NCBI RefSeq assembly: GCF_001423405.1
Contig: NZ_LMNS01000005.1
Span: forward strand, 23,354 to 87,353
Reading direction: 5' to 3'
Origin: Methylobacterium sp. Leaf123
GTDB taxonomy: Bacteria; Pseudomonadota; Alphaproteobacteria; Rhizobiales; Beijerinckiaceae
DNA: 64,000 bases
The notes beneath the pieces are model-generated. The model worked only from the letters and a program-made list of their open reading frames with translations, was not told the origin of the DNA and did not search any database. Shown here piece by piece: positions 54,140-63,266 of the stretch (position 1 is the stretch's first letter; every line of letters starts with the position of its first letter). A program made the translations under genes and the position numbers.

Positions 54140-56239
54140 ATGACCGCCGACACCGCACGCGACCTATCCGAGGGGACGGAGCCCGGCCGTGGCGGTGCGG
54201 ACGCCAACCCGTTCGACGTGTCGGATTGGGCGACCCCCTTCGGCATGCCGGATTTCGCGGCGATCCGGCCCGAGCATTACGTGCCGGCCTTCGCGCATGC
54301 CCTGAAGGCGCATGAGGCCGAGATCGCGGCCATCGCCGGAAACGAGGCGGCGCCGAGCTTCGCCAACACGGTCGAAGCGATGGAGCGCGCGGGCGCGGCG
54401 CTCGAGCGCGTGGCTAACGTGTTCTTCAACCTGACCGGTAGCAACACCAGCCCCGAGCTTCAGGCCATCGAGCGGGCGGTGGCGCCGCAGCTCGCGCGGC
54501 ATTCGAGCGCCATCACCCTCAATCCGCAGCTCTGGGCCCGGCTCTCGGCGGTCGATGCCGAGGCGGAAGAGTTGGGCGTGGAGGAGCGCCGGGTGCTCGA
54601 CCGCTACCGCAGCCGGTTCCGCCGGGCCGGTGCCGGCCTTGCCCCGGAGGCCAAGGCTCGCATCGCCGAGATCGCGATCCGGCTCGCTGAACTCGGGACG
54701 CAATTCGCCCAGAACGTGCTCGCCGACGAGCGCGACTTCATCCTGCCGCTGAACGGCGAGGCGGATCTCGCCGGCCTGCCCCCCTTCCTGCGCGATGCCG
54801 CCGCGGAAGCGGCCGAGGAGCGGGGCGGCGGGCACAGCCACGTCATCACCCTCTCGCGCTCGCTGATCGAGCCGTTCCTCGTCTTCTCGACCCGCCGCGA
54901 TCTGCGGGCTTTGGCCTACGCGGCCTGGACCCGCCGCGGCGAGAATGGCGGTGAGACCGACAACCGCGCCATCATCGCCGAGATCGTGCGCCTGCGCGCC
55001 GAACGGGCCCGGCTACTCGGCTTCGAGAGCTTCGCCCATCTCAAGCTCGACGACACCATGGCGGGCTCGCCCGACGCGGCAATGGAGCTTCTGCGCAATG
55101 TCTGGAAGCCTGCGCTCCAGCGCGCGGCGGCGGAACGCGAAGGGCTCCAGGCCCTGGTTCAGGCGGAGGGGCACGACTTCGCCCTCGAAGCGCATGATTG
55201 GCGCCACTACTCCGAAAAACTGCGGCGGGCCGAGCACGACCTCGACGAGTCCGAGATCAAGCCGTACCTGCCGCTGGAAGGCATGATCCGGGCGGCTTTC
55301 GACACCGCGTCCCGGCTGTTCGGGCTCGCCTTCGAGGAACTGCGCGACGTGCCGCGCTATCACCCGGACGTGCGCACCTGGCTCGTGCGCGACGCCGACG
55401 GCTCCGAGGTCGGCCTGTTCCTCGGCGACTATTTCGCCCGCCCCTCGAAGCGCTCGGGCGCGTGGATGAGCGCCTTCCGCTCGCAGGAGCGGCTGAACGG
55501 CGACATCCGGCCGATCATCGTCAACGTGATGAACTTCGCCCGCGCCCCGCGCGGCGAGCCGACGCTGCTTTCGTTCGATGACGCTCGCACGCTGTTCCAC
55601 GAATTCGGCCACGCCCTGCACGGGCTTCTCTCCGACGTGACCTATCCGCTGCTGTCCGGCACGGCGGTCTCGCGCGACTTCGTGGAGCTGCCCTCGCAAC
55701 TCTACGAGCACTGGCTGCAGCAGCCGGAGGTGCTCCGGACGCATGCCCGCCACGTGACCACCGGCGAGCCGATGCCCGACGCGCTGCTCGAACGCCTGCT
55801 CGCGGCGGCCAACTTCAACCAGGGTTTCGCAACCATCGAATATGCGGCCTCGGCCATCGTCGACATGACGCTGCATCTCTCCGCGGCGGGAGAGGACGGG
55901 CTCGACGTGGTCGCGTTCGAGGCGGATGCCCTGCGCCGGATCGCCATGCCGGCGGAGATCGCAGCGCGGCACCGGGCGCCGCATTTCGCGCATATCTTCT
56001 CCGGCGACGGCTATGCCGCCGGCTATTACAGCTATCTCTGGTCGGAGGTGCTCGACGCCGACGCCTTCGACGCGTTCCGCGAGGCGGGCGACATCTTCCA
56101 TCCGGAAACGGCGCAGCGGCTGCGCCGGATGATCTACGGCGCGGGCAACCTGCGCGACGCCCGCGAGGCCTATACGGCGTTCCGGGGCCGGCTGCCGAGC
56201 ATCGAGCCGTTGCTGAAGAAGCGCGGGCTGGCGGCGTAG
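54140..56239 (+). CDS. M3-family oligopeptidase (PrlC/Dcp-like)
   Basis: A 699-residue zinc metallopeptidase. The active-site HEFGH is at H487-E488-H491, with the third ligand expected about 25 residues later (SRDFVELPSQ). NPFDVSDWATPFGMPDF near the start and GYYSYLWSEVLDADAF near the end are typical of the oligopeptidase A/Dcp group. It degrades short peptides in the cytoplasm; no signal is seen. Dipeptidyl carboxypeptidase versus oligopeptidase A cannot be separated by eye. Confidence 0.92.
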   Translation: MTADTARDLSEGTEPGRGGADANPFDVSDWATPFGMPDFAAIRPEHYVPAFAHALKAHEAEIAAIAGNEAAPSFANTVEAMERAGAALERVANVFFNLTGSNTSPELQAIERAVAPQLARHSSAITLNPQLWARLSAVDAEAEELGVEERRVLDRYRSRFRRAGAGLAPEAKARIAEIAIRLAELGTQFAQNVLADERDFILPLNGEADLAGLPPFLRDAAAEAAEERGGGHSHVITLSRSLIEPFLVFSTRRDLRALAYAAWTRRGENGGETDNRAIIAEIVRLRAERARLLGFESFAHLKLDDTMAGSPDAAMELLRNVWKPALQRAAAEREGLQALVQAEGHDFALEAHDWRHYSEKLRRAEHDLDESEIKPYLPLEGMIRAAFDTASRLFGLAFEELRDVPRYHPDVRTWLVRDADGSEVGLFLGDYFARPSKRSGAWMSAFRSQERLNGDIRPIIVNVMNFARAPRGEPTLLSFDDARTLFHEFGHALHGLLSDVTYPLLSGTAVSRDFVELPSQLYEHWLQQPEVLRTHARHVTTGEPMPDALLERLLAAANFNQGFATIEYAASAIVDMTLHLSAAGEDGLDVVAFEADALRRIAMPAEIAARHRAPHFAHIFSGDGYAAGYYSYLWSEVLDADAFDAFREAGDIFHPETAQRLRRMIYGAGNLRDAREAYTAFRGRLPSIEPLLKKRGLAA

Positions 56240-56244
56240 CGCAC

Positions 56245-56273
56245 AAAAACCCTCTCCCCTTTGCGGGAGAGGG
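56245..56273 (-). terminator. Intrinsic terminator on the minus strand
   Basis: CCCTCTCCC (56250-56258) pairs with GGGAGAGGG (56265-56273). The plus strand has A5 just before it (56245-56249), giving stem-T5 on the minus strand. It would end minus-strand transcripts coming from ftfL and lies at one edge of a larger palindromic element. Confidence 0.6.
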
Positions 56274-56400
56274 TGGCTGCGGAGCAGACGGGAGAGGGGC
56301 GACGCGACGGTTGCCCTTTCGGCCGACCTCGACCCGACGGAGCCGGCGTTCCCCTCTCCCGACCCCCTTCGGGGGCCACCCTCCCCCGCACAGGGGGGAG
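56250..56400. repeat. Large imperfect palindromic element between convergent genes
   Basis: Outer arms CCCTCTCCCCTTTGCGGGAG and a near reverse complement at about 56377-56400 frame an inner perfect 10-bp pair GGGAGAGGGG (56290-56299) / CCCCTCTCCC (56351-56360), and a CCCCC-TTC-GGGGG hairpin follows. It looks like a dispersed bacterial palindromic repeat, different in sequence from the two cloverleaf-like elements. Confidence 0.65.
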
Positions 56401-56413
56401 GTTCATGATTGGG

Positions 56414-58087
56414 CTAGAACAGCCCGTCGATCTGACCGTTGGCGTCGAGCCGGATGCTGTCCGCCGCCGGCACCTTGGGAAGGCCCGGCATGGTCATGAT
56501 CTCACCGCAGATCACCACGACGAAGCCGGCGCCCGCCGAGAGACGCACGTCGCGCACCGAGACGAGGTGGCCCGAGGGCGCACCCATCAGGGTCGGATCG
56601 GTCGAGAACGAGTACTGCGTCTTGGCCATGCAGACCGGCAGCCCGCCATAGCCGTCCTTCTCGAAGCCGGCGAGCTTGGTGGCGGCCTTCGACTCGATCT
56701 GGATGTCGGCCGCGCCGTAGAGCTTGGTCGCGATCGCCTTGATCTTGTCGGTGATCTTCGTGTCGATCTCGTAGGCGAAGGTCAGCGGCTTCTGCTCGCC
56801 CTCGGCGAGCGTCACCACGGCCTGCGCCAGCGCCTCGGCGCCCGCGCCGCCCTCCGCCCAGTGCTTGCAGGTGATCGCCTCGACTTGGAGCCGGTCGCGG
56901 CACAGTTCCTTGAGCCGTGCGTGCTCGGAATCGGTGTCCTGGAAGAAGTGGTTCACGCCCACCACCACCGGCAGACCGAAGCTGCGCACGTTGTTCACGT
57001 GGCGCTCGAGATTGGCAAAACCCTTTTCCAGGGCGCCGAGGTTCTCGCCCCCGAGATCCTTCTTGTTGACGCCGCCATGCATCTTGAGCGCACGAACGGT
57101 CGCGACGATCACCACCGCGGACGGCTTGAGGCCGGTCTGGCGGCACTTGATGTCGAGGAATTTTTCCGCGCCGAGATCGGCGCCGAAGCCGGCTTCGGTC
57201 ACGACGTAATCGGCCAGCCGCAGGCCGGTGCGGGTCGCGATCACCGAGTTGCAGCCATGGGCGATGTTGGCGAACGGGCCACCGTGGATCAGGGCCGGAT
57301 TGCCTTCCAGCGTCTGCACGAGGTTCGGCTGCAGCGCGTCCTTCAGGAGCACCGTCATGGCGCCGGTGGCCTTCACCTCCGCCAGCGTCACCGGCTTGCG
57401 GTCACGGGTCTCGGCGATGACGATGCGGCCGAGCCGTTCTTCGAGATCGGCGAGATCCTTGGCGAGGCAGAACACCGCCATCACTTCGGAGGCGACGGTG
57501 ATGTCGAACCCGTCCTCGCGCGGAAAGCCGTTGGCGACGCCGCCGAGCGACTGGTTGATGGCGCGCAGGGCCCGGTCGTTCATGTCGACCACGCGGCGCC
57601 AGTGGATGCGGCGCACGTCGATGTTGAGCTCGTTGGCCCAGTAGATGTGGTTGTCGATCAGCGCCGCCGCGAGGGAGTGCGCCGAGGTGATGGCGTGGAA
57701 ATCGCCGGTGAAGTGCAGGTTGATCTGCTCCATCGGCACGACCTGCGCCTTGCCGCCGCCCGCCGCGCCGCCCTTCATGCCGAAGCAGGGGCCGAGCGAC
57801 GGCTCGCGCAGGCACATCACCGCCTTCTTGCCGATGCGGTTGAGCGCGTCGCCGAGACCCACCGTGGTCGTGGTCTTGCCCTCGCCCGCCGGCGTCGGAG
57901 AGATCGCGGTGACGAGAACCAGCTTGCCCTCGGGCTTGCCCTCCAGCGAGGCGATGAAGCCGTGGTCGATCTTGGCGATGTGCTTGCCGTAGTTATGAAG
58001 TGCCTCGTCCGGGATGCCGAGCTTTTCGGCGACCTGGGCGATCGGCTTCAGGGTCGCCGCGCGGGCGATCTCGATATCTGAGGGCAT
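56414..58087 (-). CDS. ftfL: Formate-tetrahydrofolate ligase
   Basis: A 557-residue enzyme joining formate to H4-folate with ATP, the entry of formate carbon into the serine cycle in methylotrophs. P-loop-like [11 protein letters not shown] lies at 65-75. [36 protein letters not shown] and the terminal [12 protein letters not shown] are characteristic. From memory it is nearly identical to the Methylobacterium extorquens enzyme with scattered substitutions, which is the main pointer to the host genus. ATG 58087 gives the known length; GAGAGAA lies upstream. Confidence 0.97.
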   Translation of the reverse strand: MPSDIEIARAATLKPIAQVAEKLGIPDEALHNYGKHIAKIDHGFIASLEGKPEGKLVLVTAISPTPAGEGKTTTTVGLGDALNRIGKKAVMCLREPSLGPCFGMKGGAAGGGKAQVVPMEQINLHFTGDFHAITSAHSLAAALIDNHIYWANELNIDVRRIHWRRVVDMNDRALRAINQSLGGVANGFPREDGFDITVASEVMAVFCLAKDLADLEERLGRIVIAETRDRKPVTLAEVKATGAMTVLLKDALQPNLVQTLEGNPALIHGGPFANIAHGCNSVIATRTGLRLADYVVTEAGFGADLGAEKFLDIKCRQTGLKPSAVVIVATVRALKMHGGVNKKDLGGENLGALEKGFANLERHVNNVRSFGLPVVVGVNHFFQDTDSEHARLKELCRDRLQVEAITCKHWAEGGAGAEALAQAVVTLAEGEQKPLTFAYEIDTKITDKIKAIATKLYGAADIQIESKAATKLAGFEKDGYGGLPVCMAKTQYSFSTDPTLMGAPSGHLVSVRDVRLSAGAGFVVVICGEIMTMPGLPKVPAADSIRLDANGQIDGLF

Positions 58088-58317
58088 TTCTCTCACCGTC
58101 GTTTCTTGTCACGCGGGCTCGCAGCGTGCCGAGCCGTTGCCCGGTCCGTCCCTATGCTTCCGTGCTAGCGAACGGAACGGCCACGATAAACCGATCGTCG
58201 CAGTGTGAGCGAAACGACGAAGAAAAGCGTCTCGGATTTTTTTGACCCGGACCGTTAAGTTTTCTCATGGGACAGGTGATCTGCCTCGCCCCAGCCGGTG
58301 TGTGAGCCCGAATGGTT

Positions 58318-58545
58318 TCAGCCGGTCATCGCGGTGGCGGTGTAACCGGCTTTGGTCAGTGCCTGGGCCACATCGAGACTTTGCGCGACGGTCGTGGCGG
58401 AGACGCGGCCCAGGCCGACATCGACCGAGACCTCCGCCTGCGGGTCGAGGCGGCGGATCGTGCGGCACACGGCCTCGGCGCATCCCTCACAGGTCATTCC
58501 GTCGACGCGCATCGTCAGTTCGATCGGGCTCTGGTCCATCGCCAT
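58318..58545 (-). CDS. Heavy-metal-associated domain protein (copper chaperone-like)
   Basis: A 75-residue single HMA domain with metal-binding MTCEGC (C19, C22) and a ferredoxin-like fold pattern (IELTMRVDGMTCEGCAEAV ... VSVDVGLGRVSAT). CopZ/Atx1-like proteins carry Cu(I). An AGGAGACG site precedes ATG 58545. No copper ATPase is nearby, so its partner is elsewhere. It lies 230 bp upstream of ftfL on the same strand. Confidence 0.88.
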   Translation of the reverse strand: MAMDQSPIELTMRVDGMTCEGCAEAVCRTIRRLDPQAEVSVDVGLGRVSATTVAQSLDVAQALTKAGYTATAMTG

Positions 58546-58774
58546 CGTCTCCTGGCCGCCCGCCGGGGACCGGCGGACCCTCGCAGATGTGGCTTCGGGA
58601 TCGCGTGCGGCAAGCGCAGCGCGCGTTCGGGCCGAATGCACGGGAGAAACCGATGACGCCGCCTTGCGGCCGGGAGCGGCGTCGGCGACATTAGGGTTAC
58701 GATGATCCGGATGCGCCCTTGCGCGTGATCCGGCGCGTTTCACCCACACGTTCTGCGGGCGCCCGCTCCGCATC

Positions 58775-60295
58775 GTGAATGAGAAGCCCGGCCGTGGCCG
58801 CCAGACAGAAGCGCGTCGATCGACGGTGAAAACACCGAAAGCCCGAACGATCCGCCCGCGCGGCACCCCCTGGATCCTCGGCCTCATCGGCATCCTGGTC
58901 CTCGTTCCGCTGGCGCTCATCGTCCCGCTCGCCGCCGTCGCCGCCGTGTCCGGCCTCGCGATCGTCGGCGGAGCCTTGATGTGGCGGCGGTTATCCGCCT
59001 TCGTTGTCGCGCAGGAGGTCGTCTCGAAGGAGATCGGCGTCCTCTCCCAGCGCCTCGTGAAGCTGGAAGCCGTCACAGCCGCCCTGGTCCAGTCGCGGAT
59101 GCAGGATTCAACGACGGACCCGTCGGCGCGGCCGCCGGACGCGGCGATCCAGGCGCTCGACGCACGGCTCGATGCCGGAATCGAGGAGGTGACCGCCGAG
59201 ATCGGCATCCTCAGCGGCATCGTTCGCGAACTCGCCGCCGTGGTCGCGTCGCAGGACGGCGACATCGCCCGTCTTCGGCAGCAGGCGCAGGCGCCCCAGC
59301 CGAAGCCCGTTCCGCAAGCGGCGCCGGAGCCGGTCCGGCCGCGCCCGGCCGCGACCGTTCCCCCCGAGACGGAACCGGTGGCGCCGCCGATGCGGCTCGT
59401 ACCCCGCACGACCCTGCCCGCCGCCCGCCCCTCCGATCATTTCGCCAACGACGCCGACGCCGCCTCGCTGATCGAGGCGTTCGACGGCGAGGGGCTGGAA
59501 GTTTTCTTGCAGCCGGTCGTCACCCTGCCGCAGCGCAAGGTCGTCGCCTACGAAGCACTGGCGCGGCTCAAGGTCGGCGACGCGGTCTACGCGCCGGAGA
59601 CGTTCCTGCCCGTCCTGGAGCGGCACGGCCGCACGACGGCGCTCGACCGGCGCATGCTCCAGCGCGTCGCGACGATCGCGCGTCACCTCCAGGGGCGTGG
59701 CAGCCCGGCCTCGGTGAGCTACAGCCTGACGCCGCATTCACTGTTCGAGCCGGGCTTCCTGCGCTCGCTCGGGCGCCTCGTCAGCGAGGGGCCGGAACTC
59801 GCGGGCCGCGTCGTGATTGCCTTGCCGCAATCGAGCTGGCGCAGCCTCGATGCGGAGCAGGCCGCCCTGCTGGCGGGTTTGCGCGGGCGGATCGGCTTCG
59901 TGATGGATCGCCCGATCGACCTGCGGTTCGACCCGACCGCCCTGGCCGAGCGCGGCATCACGCAGGTGAAGGTCGCGGCCTCACTGCTGCTGCGGCCGCT
60001 CGACCGGGAAGCGCGGCCGGATATCGCCCTGGAGGATCTGGTGACGTCCCTGGCGCGGGCCGGGATCCGGCTCGTCGCGACCGGCGTCGAGGCCGAGACG
60101 GAGGTGCCCGACCTCATCGATCTCGACGTGCCGCTGGCGCAAGGGGGGGTGTTCGCCGCACCGCGCGCCGTGCGGGCGGAGGTGCTCTCGGCCTCGCCCG
60201 AGGCGGCACCGCCGCCACCGCCCTCCCCCGATCCGCCGCCGAGCCCGCCGCCGCAGCGGCGACCGTTCCGGGATTTTCTGCGCCGAGCCGGGTGA
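58775..60295 (+). CDS. Membrane-anchored degenerate EAL-domain protein
   Basis: Up to 506 residues (GTG 58775; GTG 58826 also possible). Two transmembrane helices (about 32-70) are followed by a coiled-coil-prone region (80-170), a Pro-rich linker (172-220) and an EAL-type domain (about 225-470). The EAL triplet is kept (E260-A261-L262). The later metal ligands are not: the usual Asn position reads in SYSLTP, the next Glu in ALPQSS, and the DDFG motif is replaced by VMDRPID. A phosphodiesterase activity is therefore unlikely, and c-di-GMP sensing or a structural role is more plausible. A Pro-rich tail ends it. Confidence 0.8.
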   Translation: MNEKPGRGRQTEARRSTVKTPKARTIRPRGTPWILGLIGILVLVPLALIVPLAAVAAVSGLAIVGGALMWRRLSAFVVAQEVVSKEIGVLSQRLVKLEAVTAALVQSRMQDSTTDPSARPPDAAIQALDARLDAGIEEVTAEIGILSGIVRELAAVVASQDGDIARLRQQAQAPQPKPVPQAAPEPVRPRPAATVPPETEPVAPPMRLVPRTTLPAARPSDHFANDADAASLIEAFDGEGLEVFLQPVVTLPQRKVVAYEALARLKVGDAVYAPETFLPVLERHGRTTALDRRMLQRVATIARHLQGRGSPASVSYSLTPHSLFEPGFLRSLGRLVSEGPELAGRVVIALPQSSWRSLDAEQAALLAGLRGRIGFVMDRPIDLRFDPTALAERGITQVKVAASLLLRPLDREARPDIALEDLVTSLARAGIRLVATGVEAETEVPDLIDLDVPLAQGGVFAAPRAVRAEVLSASPEAAPPPPPSPDPPPSPPPQRRPFRDFLRRAG

Positions 60296-60327
60296 AATCG
60301 GAAGCGGGTGCGGTCGGTGGACGGGGG

Positions 60328-60555
60328 TCAGCCCCGCGCGGCGTCGCGCTCCATCCGCTTGCGCAGCCGGGAGGCTCCGTAGATCTTCGCAAGACGCTGG
60401 CGCGCCGCATGAACCGGCGGCGCCGCGCGCTCGGCGCGGGCGGCTGCGATCACGAGAAGCGTCGTCGCGATGGAATGGTGCATTTGCCCCTGCGCGCGGG
60501 CGCGGTCGAGGGCATCGCCGGATGCGCGATCGGGCAGCAAATCGAAGTTCGCCAT
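60328..60555 (-). CDS. Small hypothetical protein (75 aa)
   Basis: Starts MANFDLLPDRASGD at ATG 60555 and ends in a basic helix (KIYGASRLRKRMERDAARG). An Ala-rich helical middle (SIATTLLVIAAARAERAA) is amphipathic rather than membrane-spanning. The frame is open on the strand opposite to the EAL gene and just beyond it. The RBS is weak (GCAGGGG about 10 bases upstream). Probably real but unsupported by a known family. Confidence 0.5.
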   Translation of the reverse strand: MANFDLLPDRASGDALDRARAQGQMHHSIATTLLVIAAARAERAAPPVHAARQRLAKIYGASRLRKRMERDAARG

Positions 60556-60715
60556 GGTCCAGCCCCTGCGGAGTCCCTCACTCGGATCCCGCACCCTTTT
60601 TCAGGGACGACCGTGACGGCTTTTCGCAACGGCGATGTTCGGAACAAGGCAGCTTGGCCGTAACGGCCGGCCGATGGCGGCCCCGTCCGAGGCCGCTCTT
60701 CGCTTGGCCCGTGGG

Positions 60716-61252
60716 TCAGGCGAACAGGGCGTCGATGGCATCCTGCGCGGTGGCGGGGCCGCCCATCTGTGGGCCGTTGAGCAGGAGCGACTCGTTGCGC
60801 TTGCGCCGGTCGATCTCGATCTCGTCGATGCCGGCCGCGTCGCGGGCTTTCACGGCGGCGCTGAAGCGGGCGAGCCGCCCTTCGAGCTGGCTCATCGCCT
60901 CCGCCACCTTGGCGATGCGCTGGCCGGTGATGTCCTGGAAGGTGCAGGCCTCGAAGATGTCGTAGATCTTGGCCTCGACCGCGTCCCGGTAGCCCGGTCC
61001 GTCGCGCAGGGCGAGCACGGCTTCGGCGGTGCTCATGATCGAATTGGTCGCGCCGGCCGTCGCCGCGACCACCTCGCTCAGCTCCTCGTGGACCATCGGC
61101 AGACGGTCACGCGTCAGCTCGTTGGCCCGCAGGATCGCGATCGCGTCCCGCAGACTGGCGATGTAGTCCGCGATGTCGAGAAGCTCCTTCACCATCGCCG
61201 ATGGATGGGAGTTCTGCGACCGGCCGTCGCGTGCCGTTGCCATCATGTTCAT
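60716..61252 (-). CDS. cheZ: Protein phosphatase CheZ
   Basis: A 178-residue helical protein with the CheZ catalytic signature CTFQDITGQR (103-112, with Q106/D107) on a long helix. A C-terminal QDAIDALFA is the CheY-P binding tail. CheZ dephosphorylates CheY. The adjacent response regulator at 61437 on the same strand is the obvious partner. ATG 61252 has GAGAGA upstream. Confidence 0.92.
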   Translation of the reverse strand: MNMMATARDGRSQNSHPSAMVKELLDIADYIASLRDAIAILRANELTRDRLPMVHEELSEVVAATAGATNSIMSTAEAVLALRDGPGYRDAVEAKIYDIFEACTFQDITGQRIAKVAEAMSQLEGRLARFSAAVKARDAAGIDEIEIDRRKRNESLLLNGPQMGGPATAQDAIDALFA

Positions 61253-61436
61253 GGGCGATCTCTCGCGACGTTCTTGTGTTCGATCCGTTGACGGCCACCC
61301 TGAGGGACGGCCGCTCCTCCTATGCCGATCCCGACGGCATGAAGCCGGGATCGGCTCTCGTGACAGAGATCCGTCCGCTCGTTTCGGCTCGGCGCGCCTT
61401 CGTCCGGCGCGACGGTCCCTTGGCGGATTGTGCGCA

Positions 61437-61820
61437 TCAGGCTCCGCAGACCGCCTCGATCTTCGACTTGAGGGTGGCGGCGTTGAAGGGCTTGACGATG
61501 TAGTTGTTCACGCCGGCCTTCTTGGCGGCGATGACGTTCTCGGTCTTCGACTCGGCGGTGACCATGATGAACGGCGTCGTGCGCAGGCCCTCGTCGGCGC
61601 GGACATGGCGCAGAAGCTCGTAGCCGGTCATCGGCTCCATGTTCCAATCCGAGATGACGAGGCCGTACTTGCGGCCCTTCAGGCGCGCCAGTGCGGCGGT
61701 GCCGTCGGACGCATCATCCACGTCCTCGAAGCCAAGCTGCTTGAGGAGGTTGCGGATGATACGCACCATGGTCTGGTAGTCGTCGACCACCAGGATAGGC
61801 ATGCTGAGGTCGAGGGCCAT
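61437..61820 (-). CDS. cheY: Chemotaxis response regulator CheY
   Basis: A 127-residue CheY with D13, D14, phosphorylated D58 (ISDWNMEPM), T88 and K110 all present. It would transmit the kinase signal to the flagellar motor. It is directly upstream of cheZ (184-bp gap). No cheA, cheW or receptor gene is in the window, so the pair is split from the main chemotaxis operon. ATG 61820 has GGAG about ten bases upstream. Confidence 0.93.
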   Translation of the reverse strand: MALDLSMPILVVDDYQTMVRIIRNLLKQLGFEDVDDASDGTAALARLKGRKYGLVISDWNMEPMTGYELLRHVRADEGLRTTPFIMVTAESKTENVIAAKKAGVNNYIVKPFNAATLKSKIEAVCGA

Positions 61821-62123
61821 ATGACGATTGCTCCGTTGTCCCTGATCGATACTGACGGCGCGGCTCTCTCGAGCGATCAACGTCGCATCGACGCGTGCGA
61901 GCGGACCTGCCATCCGTTCCCAGACAATAGGTGGCGCGGATTGCGAAGCCGTTAATCCGGAGTCGTTCCCCTCGCTTGACCCGAGAGACTGATTTCGCCA
62001 AGTCTCCCGCGCTCTCCCGCCGTGCGGGGACGGGGCGGACGAGCCCGGCCGCGCCGACGCTTCCCGTCGCTGCTCCCGGCCGACACTCCCTTGAGACTCG
62101 CAGACATTCGATCGCAGGAGCCG
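61821..62123. other. Divergent promoter region between cheY and ribF
   Basis: About 303 bp with start codons of divergent genes at both ends. A TTGAC word at 61976-61980 could be a plus-strand -35, but no good -10 follows. I see no gene or RNA in it. Confidence 0.4.
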
Positions 62124-63137
62124 ATGCCCTCAGGCGACGAGAACGCCGTGCCGCCCGCCGGGACCGGCCCCCACCCCTCTTCGAGACCCTTCACGGTCTG
62201 CCGCGAGGACGACCCGGTGCCCCCGGCGCTGGCGGGTGCGGTCGCCGCGCTCGGCAATTTCGACGGCGTCCATCGCGGCCACCGCACGCTGATCGAGGCG
62301 GTGCGCGCCGAGGCCGGGTCACACCCCGCCGCCGTACTGACCTTCGAGCCACATCCGCGCGCGTTCTTCGCGCCCGACCAGCCGATGTTTCGCCTCACCG
62401 GCCCCAGCGCCAAGGAGATCGTGTTCGCGCGCCTCGGACTCGACGGTCTGATCGTGCGCCGCTTCGATGAGCGGCTGGCCGGCACCAGCGCGCGGGATTT
62501 CGTGGAGGGTTGGCTGCGCGACGGACTCGGCCTGTCCGGCGTGGTGATCGGCCACGATTTCCATTTCGGCCGCGGACGCGAGGGCTCGCCGGGGATGCTC
62601 GCCGAACTCTGCGCCGGGGCCGGCCTGTCCTGCCGCATCGTCCCTGCGGTCTCGGCCGATCCCGGCGACGCGCCGATCTCGTCGAGCGCGATCCGCGCCG
62701 CCCTCGCGTCCGGCGACGTGGCGCGGGCGAACGACCTTCTCGGCTATCGCTGGTTCGTGCTGGCCCAGGTGCGCCACGGCGACAAGCGCGGACGGACGCT
62801 CGGCTACCCCACCGCCAACCTCGCCCTCGAATCCTGCGGGCTCGCCCATGGCATCTACGCGGTGCGGGTGCGCCTCGCCGATGGCAGCCTGCATGACGGC
62901 GTGGCGAGCTACGGCCGCCGCCCGACCTTCGACGACGGCGCGCCACTCCTCGAAGTGCACCTGTTCGACTTCAAGGGCGACCTCTACGGGCAGGAGGTCG
63001 CCGTCGAGCTGCTGGCCTATCTGCGCGGCGAGGAGAAGTTTTCGAGCGCCGAGGCGCTGATCGCGCAGATGGATGTCGACTCGGCGCGGGCCAAGGCGGC
63101 CATCCGCACGGATCGCGTGCCGTCGATGCTCGGCTGA
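62124..63137 (+). CDS. ribF: Bifunctional riboflavin kinase/FAD synthetase
   Basis: A 337-residue enzyme making FMN and then FAD. The N-terminal adenylyltransferase part shows GNFDGVHRGHRTL and TFEPHPRAFFAPD, followed by ISSSAIRAAL. The C-terminal flavokinase part begins near residue 205 with GDKRGRTLGYPTANLA and ends with VELLAYLRGEEKFSS. GCAGGAG precedes ATG 62124. No FMN riboswitch is apparent upstream. Confidence 0.95.
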   Translation: MPSGDENAVPPAGTGPHPSSRPFTVCREDDPVPPALAGAVAALGNFDGVHRGHRTLIEAVRAEAGSHPAAVLTFEPHPRAFFAPDQPMFRLTGPSAKEIVFARLGLDGLIVRRFDERLAGTSARDFVEGWLRDGLGLSGVVIGHDFHFGRGREGSPGMLAELCAGAGLSCRIVPAVSADPGDAPISSSAIRAALASGDVARANDLLGYRWFVLAQVRHGDKRGRTLGYPTANLALESCGLAHGIYAVRVRLADGSLHDGVASYGRRPTFDDGAPLLEVHLFDFKGDLYGQEVAVELLAYLRGEEKFSSAEALIAQMDVDSARAKAAIRTDRVPSMLG

Positions 63138-63266
63138 GGGTCGCTTTCGGCTCCGCCGTCCGACGAATTGCTCGCGGTCTTCGCGGCGGCGTGCAAACGG
63201 CCGCGCCGCGGGGCGGGGAGCCGAAGCCATCCCCCACCGCCGCAGCGACCAGGCTCCGGCCCGCCG

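Noticed and set aside
56261..58081. A 600-codon open frame antisense to ftfL
   Set aside because: Composition typical of a GC-rich shadow frame; ftfL is unambiguous on the other strand.
58174..58200. Possible second EcfG promoter GGAAC-N17-CGTC on the plus strand
   Set aside because: The -10 is CGTC rather than CGTT, and no plus-strand gene starts within 550 bp.
61821..62123. Considered an FMN riboswitch before ribF
   Set aside because: The conserved RFN-element core segments are not apparent and the gene is not in a riboflavin synthesis operon here.
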